A stretch of 64,000 bases of DNA from contig NZ_OY781365.1 of NCBI RefSeq assembly GCF_963676815.1, forward strand, positions 4,560,501 to 4,624,500, read 5' to 3'. Every line of letters starts with the position of its first letter. The stretch's first letter is position 1. The stretch is from an uncultured Draconibacterium sp. Its GTDB lineage: Bacteria; Bacteroidota; Bacteroidia; Bacteroidales; Prolixibacteraceae. The notes under the pieces were generated by a model. It was not told the origin of the DNA, did no database searches, and saw only the letters and a program-made list of their open reading frames with translations. The translations under genes were made by a program, and so were the position numbers. Positions 24,430-33,061 of this stretch are shown piece after piece.

Positions 24430-27156
24430 ATGAAGCAGTTAGTTTCTTCTTTCAGATCATTATTTTTTGTGTTTATTTTCTCGGCAATATCTTTAACGAT
24501 AATGGCAAAAACCGAAGTTGATAACCTGGTTTGCGAATACCATACCAACCCGGTGGGTATTGATGTGTTGCAACCGCGTTTAAGTTGGCAGTTAATATCG
24601 GATGCACAGGATGTAAAACAAACGGCATACGAAATAAGAGTGGCCGCAACAGCATCGGATTTGTCGAAAAAAGCCAAACAAATTTGGAACTCTGGCAAGA
24701 TTGAATCCGATCAATCGGTGAATGTTGAATATGGTGGCCCTTCACCTGAATCGATGCAGCGCGTTTATTGGCAGGTGCGAGTGTGGGATAACACTGGAAA
24801 TGCCAGCAAGTGGAGCGAAGCGGCTTACTGGGAGATGGGAATTTTAGAGTCGGAGTTATGGAAAGCTTCGTGGATTACGTTGCCAAATGAGCCGGAATCA
24901 GAAGACTCGAAACCGGCGCAGTACTATCGAAATGAATTTTCAACTTCAAAAAACATAATATCGGCGCGAGCTTATGTTACATCGCACGGATTGTATCAAC
25001 TGTTTTTAAATGGCGATAAAGTGGGCGACCAGTTGTTTACTCCGGGCTGGACGAGTTACAATAAACGTTTGCAATACCAGACCTACGACGTTACTGAAAT
25101 GCTACAAAAAGAAAATGCCGTTGGCGTTGTTTTAGGCGATGGCTGGTACCGCGGAAATATTGGTTGGGTAAGTGCCAATGGATATTACGGAAATGAGTTG
25201 GCGCTGTTGTTCCAGCTGAAAATTGATTATACCGACGGAAGCAGCGAATGGATTGTAAGCGATAAAAACTGGAAGGTAAATAATGGACCGATCCGCAAAT
25301 CGGATATTTACAATGGAGAGACTTACGATGCGCGTTTGGAACTGACTGGTTGGACAAGTACCGGATATAATGCCGACGGTTGGAATACTGCCGAAGAAGT
25401 TGACGCGTCAAAAGATGTGTTAATTGCTCCGCAGGGTGTTTCGGTAAAAGCTGTTGAAGAAATCAAACCAATTGAGTTTATTACTACGCCAAAAGGTGAA
25501 ATGGTTTACGATATGGGCCAGAATATGGTTGGTTGGATTCGTATTAAAATGAAAGGAAAAGCGGGGCAGAAAGTGCAGTTGAAATTTGCGGAAGTGCTCG
25601 ATAAAGAGGGCAATTTTTATACAGCCAATTTACGGGCTGCAGAATGTACCGACACTTATATTTTCGGGGAAGATGGCGAGGCTGTTTACGAACCAAAATT
25701 TACCTTTCACGGATTCCGTTATCTGCAGCTGATCGGTTTCGATGAGGTGCCGTCGATGGAAGATATTACCGGTGTGGTTATTTATTCTGATATGGAACCA
25801 ACGGGTACTTTTGCCTGTAACAATGAAATGATCAATCAGCTGCAGCATAATATTCAGTGGGGGCAAAAAGGAAATTTCCTGGATGTGCCTACCGATTGCC
25901 CGCAGCGTGATGAGCGTTTGGGATGGACAGGCGATGCGCAGGTGTTTAGCATGACTGCCGGATATAATTTTAATGTGGCTCCTTTTTACACCAAATGGAT
26001 GAAAGATGTGGAAGCTGATCAGTTGGAAAACGGCGTTATTCCTCACGTTATTCCTGACGTTTTGAACGGACAAGGTGGTGCTACAGGCTGGGCCGATGTG
26101 GTGGCTGTAATTCCGTGGTCGGTGTATAAAATTTATGGCGATACCCGCATTCTGGAAGAAAGTTATCCGGCTATTACGAAATGGGTGGGGTATATGAACG
26201 AACGCGCCGGCGACGATTACCTGTGGACAGGAGATAACCATTATGGCGACTGGCTGGCATATGCCACAACAAGTTCGGATTACCCTGGTGCTACCACTGA
26301 AAAAGACCTGCTGGCAACGGCTTACTTTTATTACACGACTACATTAACAGCAAAAATTGCAAAGATTCTGGGTAAACCACAAGATGCTGAAAAATACAAG
26401 CAATTGGCGGCGAACATCAAAACAGCTTTTAACGATGAGTTTGTAACACCAAACGGACGCCTGGTTTCGCACACACAAACGGCTTATGTTATCGCACTTA
26501 CATTCGGAATTTTACCCGACAGTATGGTTGATGCAGCTGCCGATTACCTGGCAAAAGACGTGGAGAAATTCAAACACCTGACCACCGGCTTTTTGGGAAC
26601 ACCAATTTTATGTCCCACACTTTCGGCAATTGGCCGCGACGACCTGGCTTTTATGCTGCTGAACCGCAAAGAATACCCATCGTGGTTGTATCCGGTTACA
26701 CAGGGCGCTACCACAATTTGGGAGCGCTGGGACGGCCAGAAACCCGACGGATCGTTTCAGGATGTGGGGATGAACAGCTTTAACCATTATGCTTATGGCG
26801 CTATTGGAGAGTGGCTGTATAACCATGTTGCCGGAATTCAAGTGGATGAAAATAATCCCGGTTACAAGAAGTTCATTCTGGCACCAAATCCGGGTGGAGG
26901 TTTAAACAAGGTTGATGCAACGTTTAATTCGGTATATGGACCGATTAAATCGGATTGGAATATCATCGACGGACAAATGACTTACAAGATAGAAGTTCCT
27001 GCAAATACTTCTGCCGAGGTGGTGTTGCCAAAAGCCAACGTAACCAATATCAGGATGGATGACCAATTAAAATCAGACGCTAAACAAAGCGGAAACGATG
27101 TAACTGTTTCAGTAGGGTCGGGGACTTATACTTTTGGTTATCCGATGGCGGAATAG
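24430..27156 (+). CDS. Exported GH78 alpha-L-rhamnosidase
   Basis: A 908-residue protein with a signal peptide (cleavage likely after MAK region, residue about 30). Domains follow the GH78 plan: N-terminal Fn3-like (VEYHTNPVGIDVLQPRLSWQ), the two Bac_rhamnosid beta domains (SHGLYQLFLNGDKVGDQLFTPGWT, YDMGQNMVGWIR), the (alpha/alpha)6 catalytic domain with DCPQRDERLGWTGDAQ (about residue 490; carries the acidic catalytic residues) and TTIWERWDGQ (about 760), and a C-terminal beta domain. It removes terminal alpha-L-rhamnose from pectic or other glycans. It is monocistronic and ends at a strong terminator. Rhamnose release fits the uronate operon upstream: both sugars occur in rhamnogalacturonan. 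Confidence 0.94.
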   Translation: MKQLVSSFRSLFFVFIFSAISLTIMAKTEVDNLVCEYHTNPVGIDVLQPRLSWQLISDAQDVKQTAYEIRVAATASDLSKKAKQIWNSGKIESDQSVNVEYGGPSPESMQRVYWQVRVWDNTGNASKWSEAAYWEMGILESELWKASWITLPNEPESEDSKPAQYYRNEFSTSKNIISARAYVTSHGLYQLFLNGDKVGDQLFTPGWTSYNKRLQYQTYDVTEMLQKENAVGVVLGDGWYRGNIGWVSANGYYGNELALLFQLKIDYTDGSSEWIVSDKNWKVNNGPIRKSDIYNGETYDARLELTGWTSTGYNADGWNTAEEVDASKDVLIAPQGVSVKAVEEIKPIEFITTPKGEMVYDMGQNMVGWIRIKMKGKAGQKVQLKFAEVLDKEGNFYTANLRAAECTDTYIFGEDGEAVYEPKFTFHGFRYLQLIGFDEVPSMEDITGVVIYSDMEPTGTFACNNEMINQLQHNIQWGQKGNFLDVPTDCPQRDERLGWTGDAQVFSMTAGYNFNVAPFYTKWMKDVEADQLENGVIPHVIPDVLNGQGGATGWADVVAVIPWSVYKIYGDTRILEESYPAITKWVGYMNERAGDDYLWTGDNHYGDWLAYATTSSDYPGATTEKDLLATAYFYYTTTLTAKIAKILGKPQDAEKYKQLAANIKTAFNDEFVTPNGRLVSHTQTAYVIALTFGILPDSMVDAAADYLAKDVEKFKHLTTGFLGTPILCPTLSAIGRDDLAFMLLNRKEYPSWLYPVTQGATTIWERWDGQKPDGSFQDVGMNSFNHYAYGAIGEWLYNHVAGIQVDENNPGYKKFILAPNPGGGLNKVDATFNSVYGPIKSDWNIIDGQMTYKIEVPANTSAEVVLPKANVTNIRMDDQLKSDAKQSGNDVTVSVGSGTYTFGYPMAE

Positions 27157-27182
27157 TGGCAAGAATTTAATTTTAAAATTAG

Positions 27183-27221
27183 AAAACCATTCTGTATGCT
27201 TGATACAGAATGGTTTTTTTT
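27183..27221 (+). terminator. Intrinsic terminator of the GH78 gene
   Basis: A perfect 15-bp stem (AAAACCATTCTGTAT, 27183-27197, with 27203-27217) around a 5-base loop, followed by a T-run. Confidence 0.9.
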
Positions 27222-27297
27222 ATGGCCGCAACAAGAGAGTAAATTCATCGATAAAAATATTTATTAGTCTTTAATTCATTGCTTTGATTTATTGTTT

Positions 27298-27335
27298 TAT
27301 ATTTGCAGCATTGTTGCATTTGGAGCATATTTGCA
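27298..27335 (+). promoter_or_regulatory. Promoter/operator candidate of the Fur-type regulator gene
   Basis: TATATTTG (27298-27305) matches TAnnTTTG. It is followed by three TTGCA words (27303, 27313, 27331) at spacings of 10 and 18 bases, the last within 8 bases of the start codon. Such phased words just downstream of a promoter could be the autoregulatory site of the metal-responsive regulator encoded here. Confidence 0.4.
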
Positions 27336-27338
27336 TTT

Positions 27339-27746
27339 ATGAAGCCAATTGATATATTAAATAATCATAAGCTCAAACGAACCAGTTGCCGTGAGGGGAT
27401 AATTGAGATTGTTATGGAAGCCAATCAGGCATTATCTGAAAATGAAATCAGGGAACGCCTGGCCGGTAACTACGACCGTACCACCTTTTATCGTTCATTT
27501 AAAACATTGGTGGAGCATCACATCATTCATAAAATCGTTGTCGATAATCAGGTAGTTAAATATGCACTTGATAAACAGGAAACACATAAGTCATCACATG
27601 CGCATTTTTACTGCAATACGTGTAATACTGTAAAGTGTTTAGACAATATACCTGTGCAACACTATACCCTTCCTGTTGGTTACGCAGGGGAAGAAACCGA
27701 AGTTTTAATAAAAGGAACCTGTTCCGTTTGCAAAGAACAGGCCTAG
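27339..27746 (+). CDS. Fur-family (Zur-like) metal-responsive repressor
   Basis: A 135-residue protein of usual Fur length. I use the ATG at 27339 (MKPIDIL); an upstream in-frame TTG would add 12 unlikely residues. Residues 1-80 form the winged helix (ALSENEIRERL, DRTTFYRSFKTLVEH as recognition region). The dimerisation domain has SSHAHFYC and two CxxC pairs, CNTC (92-95) and CSVC (128-131), the structural zinc site. The next four genes, a His/Cys-rich protein, a TonB receptor and two His-containing lipoproteins, suggest it senses zinc or another divalent metal and controls its uptake. Metal identity is inferred only. Confidence 0.88.
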   Translation: MKPIDILNNHKLKRTSCREGIIEIVMEANQALSENEIRERLAGNYDRTTFYRSFKTLVEHHIIHKIVVDNQVVKYALDKQETHKSSHAHFYCNTCNTVKCLDNIPVQHYTLPVGYAGEETEVLIKGTCSVCKEQA

Positions 27747-27749
27747 TCT

Positions 27750-28106
27750 GTGAATAGTCTAAAAATACATATAGCCCTTGTGCTATTGGGGATTTTCGTT
27801 TTCCCAATCGCTTATCAACCGTATCATATTGTTAGGCATCATTCCAAAAAAGCCGATTCTCATCATGAATGCTGTCATTTGGAGCATAACGAGCCTGATG
27901 GTGTACTTATTCATACCAGCACCGATGTTTACGAAAGTTGCCCCATTTGCGATTATCACTTTCCGGTTAACGAATTACCACGACTCTTGTTTTTTAAGCC
28001 CGGAACACAAATTGTACAGCATTCGCTTCCCGAAACCAAAATAAAACAAGCCTGTAAACAGGTTGTCTCCACAAAAACACCGCGCGCACCTCCTGCAATC
28101 ACCTAA
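27750..28106 (+). CDS. Small exported or membrane-anchored His/Cys-rich protein, unknown
   Basis: A 118-residue protein that begins with GTG 3 bases after the regulator's stop codon, so it is very likely co-transcribed. An N-terminal hydrophobic helix (IHIALVLLGIFVFPIAY) acts as signal or anchor. The rest holds 10 further His and five Cys, concentrated in RHHSKKADSHHECCHLEH and in a CPICDYH motif. This composition suggests metal binding outside the cytoplasm. Resemblance to known domains is not recognised; a second frame overlapping it is ignored because this one carries the coherent features. Role in metal delivery is inference. Confidence 0.68.
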   Translation: MNSLKIHIALVLLGIFVFPIAYQPYHIVRHHSKKADSHHECCHLEHNEPDGVLIHTSTDVYESCPICDYHFPVNELPRLLFFKPGTQIVQHSLPETKIKQACKQVVSTKTPRAPPAIT

Positions 28107-28156
28107 CATATCAGTTTATTAATTTTTTAGGTGAATTTTAATCTCAATTATTTTAT

Positions 28157-30565
28157 ATGAGAAAATTTGTCATGCTCTCTTTGTGCATGCTCTTTTTGTA
28201 TGGCCATTTGTTTGGTCAATCCGGTTATGTGCTTAACGGCCTGGTTGTTGATGAAAACAACAATCCTTTACCGGGTGCATCAGTAGTATTGTTACCAATT
28301 GAAAAAGGAACGGTTACCGATGCCAACGGGCAATTTGTTATTGATAAGTTGCGTGGTGGAAGCTATACGCTTAATATCACGTTTATTGGTTTTAAAAAAC
28401 GTGTTGATACCGTTTTTGTTAACAAGAACAGTTCTTACACAGCTCAGTTGGAAGCTGCCAACTTGAGTTTGCAGGAAGTGGTGATAAGCGATAATTATAG
28501 CGAAAACCGAAAAAAGGAAGAATCGTTAAATATCGAAGTTGTTAATGATGATTATCTGAAACAAAACCTTGGTGGCAGCTTGATGAGTTCGCTGGAAAGA
28601 TTGCCCGGCGTTACTACGATCGATATTGGCTCCGGTCAGTCAAAACCGGTAATTCGTGGCCTTGGGTTTAACCGCGTGGTGGTGGTTGAAAACAATATAA
28701 AACACGAAGCACAGCAATGGGGAAGCGACCATGGTTTAGAAATAGACCAGTATGCGGTTGATAATGTGGAAGTGATTAAAGGTCCGGCGTCGTTAATGTA
28801 CGGTTCCGATGCTATTGGTGGTGTAATCGACATGAACAACAGAACCTTGCCGCTGCCGAATTCGTTTGGTGGAAACGTTGACCTCACCGGAAAAACAAAT
28901 AACGGTTTATTGGGAACTTCCGTTTCGGTGTATGGGCGGAAAGACTGGTTTTTTGCCAACCTTCGTGCCACTTATATCGATTATGGAGACTACAAAGTGC
29001 CGACCGATAGTGTGGATATTTATTCGTACCGTGCAGCTTTGCATAACAATTACCTGCGAAATACGGCAGGCAACGAAAAAAACCTGCACCTTACACTTGG
29101 CATTATCCAAAACGGGTTTCAGAGTAAGCTGTTTGTGAGCACGGTAAACAGCAAAAGTGGCTTTTTTGCTAATGCGCACGGTTTAGAACCTCGAAACGTG
29201 GATACTGATTTGCACGATAAATCAAGCCGTGATATCAATTATCCGTACCAGAATGTGAGCCATTTTAAAGTGGTGAATACTACTCATTACAAATGGAACG
29301 CTTCGAAGCTTGAAATGGATTTAGGTTTCCAACGTAATTTTCGGCAAGAATGGAGTGCATATGTAAGCCATGGTTATATGCCGCCGGTTTTTCCTGATAC
29401 CTTAACGTTTGATCCGGATTTAGAGCGCGAGTTTGAGAAATTTGTGTATACCGGAAATCTACGGTTTTCGCATCAGGTTGATGAGAAAAACCAATTGGTA
29501 ACAGGAATTAACAGCGAGTTTCAGGATAACCGGATTGATGGTCGCGGGTTTATTATTCCGGCCTATGAACAGTTTCGTGTGGGAGGATTTTTTGTTGCAA
29601 AACACAAGTTCTCGGAACGAAGTCGTTTACTAATGGGAGTACGTTACGATTATGGAACTATTGAGACAAAGGAGTATTACGACTGGTTTCCTTCTCCTGT
29701 AGATGAAGACGAAAATACAGGTTTGGAGTATCTCAGGCGTGCCGGAAATATCGACCGTACTTTTTCCAGTTTATCATGGTCGGTAGGTTATAATTACGAC
29801 TTGAAGCACTGGTCGTTAAAAGCCAATGTTGGCAAAAGTTTTCGGATGCCTATCGCAAAAGAGCTGGCGGCAAACGGTGTAAATTATCATCGCTTTAGTT
29901 ACGAAGTTGGTAACCCTGATCTTTCACCTGAAATTTCGTACCAGCTTGATCTGGGAATGGAATACCATTCAGAACGATTTGCTGTGGGGACAACGCCTTT
30001 TCTGAATTACTTTGATAATTACATTTTCCTGAATCCGAGTTCCGATTTCGACCGATTGTACGGAAACGGTAACCAGGTATTTTATTATACCGAAAGCAAG
30101 GTGCTGCGCTACGGAGCCGAGGTGCATGTTCATTACGAATTGCTGCCTTATTTACAGCTGGGAGCCATGGCCGAATATGTGTATTCAGAACAATTCTCGG
30201 GAGAGAAAAAGGGATATACTTTGCCATTTTCGCCACCGGCTTCGGCTATTATCAATCTAAAATATCAGAAGAAAAAGGTTGCATTTGCAGAAAATGCTTA
30301 TGCTTCATTTGATTACAGAATTACTGCGCCTCAAAACCACATTGTTCCACCGGAAGTAACTACCGACGGTTACCAGGTGGTAAATTTAGGAGTGGGAGGC
30401 GAGATCGAAATTATAAACCAAAAAGTTAACATCTCAATGCAGGTACAAAATCTGCTTAACACCAAATATTTTAAACACACCAGCTTTTACAGGCTGATTA
30501 ATGTACCTGAGCCGGGGCGGAATATTGTATTGAATGTTTCAGTGCCCTTCTCAGGCAAATTATAA
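28157..30565 (+). CDS. TonB-dependent outer-membrane receptor, probably for metal uptake
   Basis: An 802-residue receptor: signal peptide (to about residue 20), a CarboxypepD_reg-like domain (LNGLVVDENNNPLPGASVVL, to about 110), the plug (LERLPGVTTIDIG, VIRGLGFNRVVVVENN, VDNVEVIKGPASLMYGSDAIGGVI) and a 22-strand-type barrel ending in a strand VLNVSVPF. No SusD partner is adjacent, so it is not a SusC glycan importer. The plug carries IKHEAQQWGSDHGLE and the barrel is His-bearing, in keeping with metal ligands. It lies 50 bases after the His/Cys-rich gene in the regulator's operon. Substrate (zinc most likely) is inferred from the neighbours. Confidence 0.9.
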   Translation: MRKFVMLSLCMLFLYGHLFGQSGYVLNGLVVDENNNPLPGASVVLLPIEKGTVTDANGQFVIDKLRGGSYTLNITFIGFKKRVDTVFVNKNSSYTAQLEAANLSLQEVVISDNYSENRKKEESLNIEVVNDDYLKQNLGGSLMSSLERLPGVTTIDIGSGQSKPVIRGLGFNRVVVVENNIKHEAQQWGSDHGLEIDQYAVDNVEVIKGPASLMYGSDAIGGVIDMNNRTLPLPNSFGGNVDLTGKTNNGLLGTSVSVYGRKDWFFANLRATYIDYGDYKVPTDSVDIYSYRAALHNNYLRNTAGNEKNLHLTLGIIQNGFQSKLFVSTVNSKSGFFANAHGLEPRNVDTDLHDKSSRDINYPYQNVSHFKVVNTTHYKWNASKLEMDLGFQRNFRQEWSAYVSHGYMPPVFPDTLTFDPDLEREFEKFVYTGNLRFSHQVDEKNQLVTGINSEFQDNRIDGRGFIIPAYEQFRVGGFFVAKHKFSERSRLLMGVRYDYGTIETKEYYDWFPSPVDEDENTGLEYLRRAGNIDRTFSSLSWSVGYNYDLKHWSLKANVGKSFRMPIAKELAANGVNYHRFSYEVGNPDLSPEISYQLDLGMEYHSERFAVGTTPFLNYFDNYIFLNPSSDFDRLYGNGNQVFYYTESKVLRYGAEVHVHYELLPYLQLGAMAEYVYSEQFSGEKKGYTLPFSPPASAIINLKYQKKKVAFAENAYASFDYRITAPQNHIVPPEVTTDGYQVVNLGVGGEIEIINQKVNISMQVQNLLNTKYFKHTSFYRLINVPEPGRNIVLNVSVPFSGKL

Positions 30566-30591
30566 ATGTTAAATCACAAAATTAGTTAAAG

Positions 30592-31032
30592 ATGAAAAAG
30601 AGAAATTTATTGGTTGCGATAACTTTAGGAGTAGCTGTTTTTTTTACAGCATGTGACGACGATGACACAACAATTGCCAAACCGGAAGTAACGATAATGG
30701 AATTGGGTGAAGGCGACAGCCATGGTAACGACCACACCGGAGTAGCTGGCAGCGATTTACATGTAGAAGTGGAAATTGTTGCTGAGGGAAAGATTGATGT
30801 AGTGCAGATTGAAATTCATCCGGAAGGGGAACATAAATCGGCTTTTGAGAACGAGTGGGAAGTGGATACGACTTATACAAAATTTTCGGGTTTAAAAAAT
30901 ACCACTTTTCATGAGCATATCGACATTGCCGAGTGGGCTGAGCCGGGCGAGTATCATTTTCATTTTATTGTTACCGATATGGAAGGAAACCAGTCGAGTG
31001 CCGAATCGGAATTGGAGATTGTTGAAGAATAG
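30592..31032 (+). CDS. DUF4625 lipoprotein, His-rich
   Basis: A 146-residue lipoprotein (lipobox FFTAC, Cys21) followed by an Asp-rich DDDD linker. The single Ig-like DUF4625 domain has repeated His-bearing strands (GDSHGNDHTG, IEIHPEGEHKS, TTFHEHIDIAEWAEPGEYHFHFIVTD). Located 26 bases after the TonB receptor gene, so part of its operon. The many His and Asp residues facing likely the same sheet edge suggest metal capture at the cell surface or periplasm. The domain family has no established function that I know. Confidence 0.8.
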   Translation: MKKRNLLVAITLGVAVFFTACDDDDTTIAKPEVTIMELGEGDSHGNDHTGVAGSDLHVEVEIVAEGKIDVVQIEIHPEGEHKSAFENEWEVDTTYTKFSGLKNTTFHEHIDIAEWAEPGEYHFHFIVTDMEGNQSSAESELEIVEE

Positions 31033-31086
31033 AAACTTATTAAGCCAACGGGTATTTCAGCCTGTTGGCTTTTAAAAAGTACTGTT

Positions 31087-31578
31087 ATGAGCAAAAAAAA
31101 TATACTATCAATATTAAGCATTTTATTGTTATTTGTGGTTGCCTGCAGCGACGAGAGCGAAGTTGATACCGAGAAACCGGTAATCGATATTAGTTTCTCC
31201 GGTGCTTTTCCTGTGAATTGCGATACCCTCTATTTTGGTGAACCGTTTGTAATGAAAATGAAATTTTCTGACAACGTTGAACTGGGAGCTTACAGCATTA
31301 ATATTCACAACAACTTCGATCATCATTCACACAGCACGGAAGTTACAGCTTGTAATCCCGATCCGGATAAAGATCCTGTAAATCCGTATGTAAGCATCGA
31401 CGATTATTCCATTCCCGAAGGTTCTATGGAGTACGAAACAAACCTTACGGTTTCTATTCCTGAAGATGATGGGACAGCATGGTATGATGATGGCGATTAT
31501 CATTTTTTTATCAGCCTTACCGATAAAGAAGGATGGTCGGCGCAAAAAGGACTAAGTATTAAAATTCTCCATCGCTAA
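31087..31578 (+). CDS. Second DUF4625 lipoprotein
   Basis: A 163-residue lipoprotein (lipobox FVVAC, Cys20), a diverged paralogue of the preceding gene. It keeps the His run in INIHNNFDHHSHSTEV and the terminal GDYHFFISLTDKEGWS strand, but has two extra Cys (NCDTLYF, TACNPDPDKDP) absent from its neighbour. Gap of 54 bases after the first copy; the operon ends at a strong hairpin just downstream. Likely a second metal-binding component with different geometry; function is inference. Confidence 0.78.
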   Translation: MSKKNILSILSILLLFVVACSDESEVDTEKPVIDISFSGAFPVNCDTLYFGEPFVMKMKFSDNVELGAYSINIHNNFDHHSHSTEVTACNPDPDKDPVNPYVSIDDYSIPEGSMEYETNLTVSIPEDDGTAWYDDGDYHFFISLTDKEGWSAQKGLSIKILHR

Positions 31579-31598
31579 AATAAGATGAAGATTGAAAA

Positions 31599-31643
31599 AA
31601 AGCCGCGTTCCGTATGTTTAGAATCAATACGGAACGCGGCTTT
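31599..31643. terminator. Bidirectional terminator between the metal locus and pirin
   Basis: A perfect 17-bp stem (31599-31615 with 31627-31643, GCCGCGTTCCGTAT core) around an 11-base loop, with A/T tracts on both sides. It serves the DUF4625 operon and the convergent pirin gene. Confidence 0.9.
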
Positions 31644-31704
31644 AATTTCCAAACTCTTCTAAAATCATCTTATTAGGCTGTTTGATTCGATAAGGTCATA
31701 TCCA

Positions 31705-32724
31705 TTATTTTACTTCTTCTGTTCCGTCGGCATAATGGGCAAACCGGCCTTTCGATCGTTCAAATACCTGTTCTTTCATGGACCAGGGCCATCCGCCAAA
31801 TTGCGTCTGTTGATATTCATGTATTGTTTCCCTGATTTCCTGTTGGGTATTCATCACAAACGGGCCATATTGCGCCACCGGTTCCTTGATTGGTTTTCCT
31901 TGCAGCAAAAGCAGAAATCCATCTTTACTGCCATTTTTAATGGTCGTTTTTATTGCCGGGTTTAATGCTATTCTGTTATTCACAGTTATTCTTTGGCCGT
32001 CAATTGTAATCGAATCTCCATCGTAAAAATAGATGTTTCTATTCACCTCTTCTGATGCATTCGGAAGTGTCCAGGTTGCCCCGGCCTCCATTTTTATCGT
32101 ATAAATGGCAACTTCATTTTCTGGAGCAGCAGCCCACGAATCCGGATTCGGATCAAGAGCTTTGGTCCCGTTTAACGTCCCGGCAATCAGATTGATTTCT
32201 GTTACTTTCCCATTTTCATCTTTTGATTGAATAACAGGAATCGTTTCTTTCCAAAGCATTTTATAATGCGGTTCAACCAACTTACTTTTTTGGGGCAGGT
32301 TGAGCCATATTTGAAAAAGTTCAAGCGGATTGTCTTTGTCGGCATTAAGAAGCGGAAACATCTCTGAATGTTGAACACCTTTACCGGCTGTTAGCCATTG
32401 TGCATCGCCATCTTTATAGCGTCCGGCACCGCCAAAGGAATCACAATGGTCAACTACACCTTTCTTAACAACTGTTACCGTCTCAAAACCGCGGTGCGGA
32501 TGGAAAGGAAAGCCCGGCACCACGCTGCCATGATACATGCTGAATCCGTCTTTTCCCGCGAAATCCTGACCAATATTCCGGCCTTTTAACTGATCGGCGT
32601 CGGGCCCCATTTTTTCATTTCCCTTAGGGTATTTATCGTGGTGATAGGCACAAAACAGAAATGGATCCTGTGCTTTCCACGGAGATCCTAATGGTTCTAC
32701 CTGAAGTATTGAATTATTACTCAT
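31705..32724 (-). CDS. Pirin-family bicupin protein
   Basis: A 339-residue cytoplasmic bicupin. The N-terminal cupin has the metal motif FPFHPHRGFETVTVV followed by GKGVQHSEM, giving the three His and one Glu ligands of pirins; the C-terminal cupin lacks such residues. Pirins bind Fe(II); some oxidise quercetin, others act as regulators, and many have no known role. It is monocistronic and convergent with the metal locus, sharing its terminator. Somewhat longer than the roughly 290 residues of typical pirins. Confidence 0.9.
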   Translation of the reverse strand: MSNNSILQVEPLGSPWKAQDPFLFCAYHHDKYPKGNEKMGPDADQLKGRNIGQDFAGKDGFSMYHGSVVPGFPFHPHRGFETVTVVKKGVVDHCDSFGGAGRYKDGDAQWLTAGKGVQHSEMFPLLNADKDNPLELFQIWLNLPQKSKLVEPHYKMLWKETIPVIQSKDENGKVTEINLIAGTLNGTKALDPNPDSWAAAPENEVAIYTIKMEAGATWTLPNASEEVNRNIYFYDGDSITIDGQRITVNNRIALNPAIKTTIKNGSKDGFLLLLQGKPIKEPVAQYGPFVMNTQQEIRETIHEYQQTQFGGWPWSMKEQVFERSKGRFAHYADGTEEVK

Positions 32725-33061
32725 AGCTATGATTTTATTATTTGTTTAAAATTGTTGGAATTACAAAACGTGTTTTAGCCCGTTATTTTATCCAATTCAG
32801 TATTTAACACAAAAAGCGGAAGAAAATGTTCTGATTTTTCGCTAAAATAGTGGTGTTTTAACACTATTTAAAGCATCTATCCAGGTAATAGTGGAGAGCG
32901 GAAATTTCGTGTGTATTTACTCTCAAAAGTGGGTTAAAGACATTCTGAATTTGGATATGACACTATTCCGGGATATCATCATTATATCCTGGGAAATGGA
33001 GGCTGTGGCTATTTATTTTATTTAGATTTAGGGTAAAATATCATGGGCAATTAACCAAATG
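32725..33061. other. Gene-free stretch with short inverted repeats and a possible gene remnant
   Basis: It holds the upstream region of pirin and the end of the GH140-like gene. An inverted repeat AAATAGTG / CACTATTT lies near 32845-32870. On the plus strand 32951-33033 reads as a short frame (GYDTIPGYHHYILGNGGCGY...) ending in TAA, protein-like but with a stop just upstream and no start; it may be the tail of a lost gene. No complete gene is visible. Confidence 0.35.

Noticed and set aside
25630..26241. 203-codon open frame antisense to the GH78 gene
   Set aside because: It lies fully within a well-supported enzyme and its translation has no coherent domain or signal; it mirrors codon bias of the real gene.
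28157..30565. SusC of a polysaccharide utilisation locus
   Set aside because: No SusD gene is adjacent, the length is below usual SusC size, and neighbours are a Fur-type regulator and DUF4625 lipoproteins.
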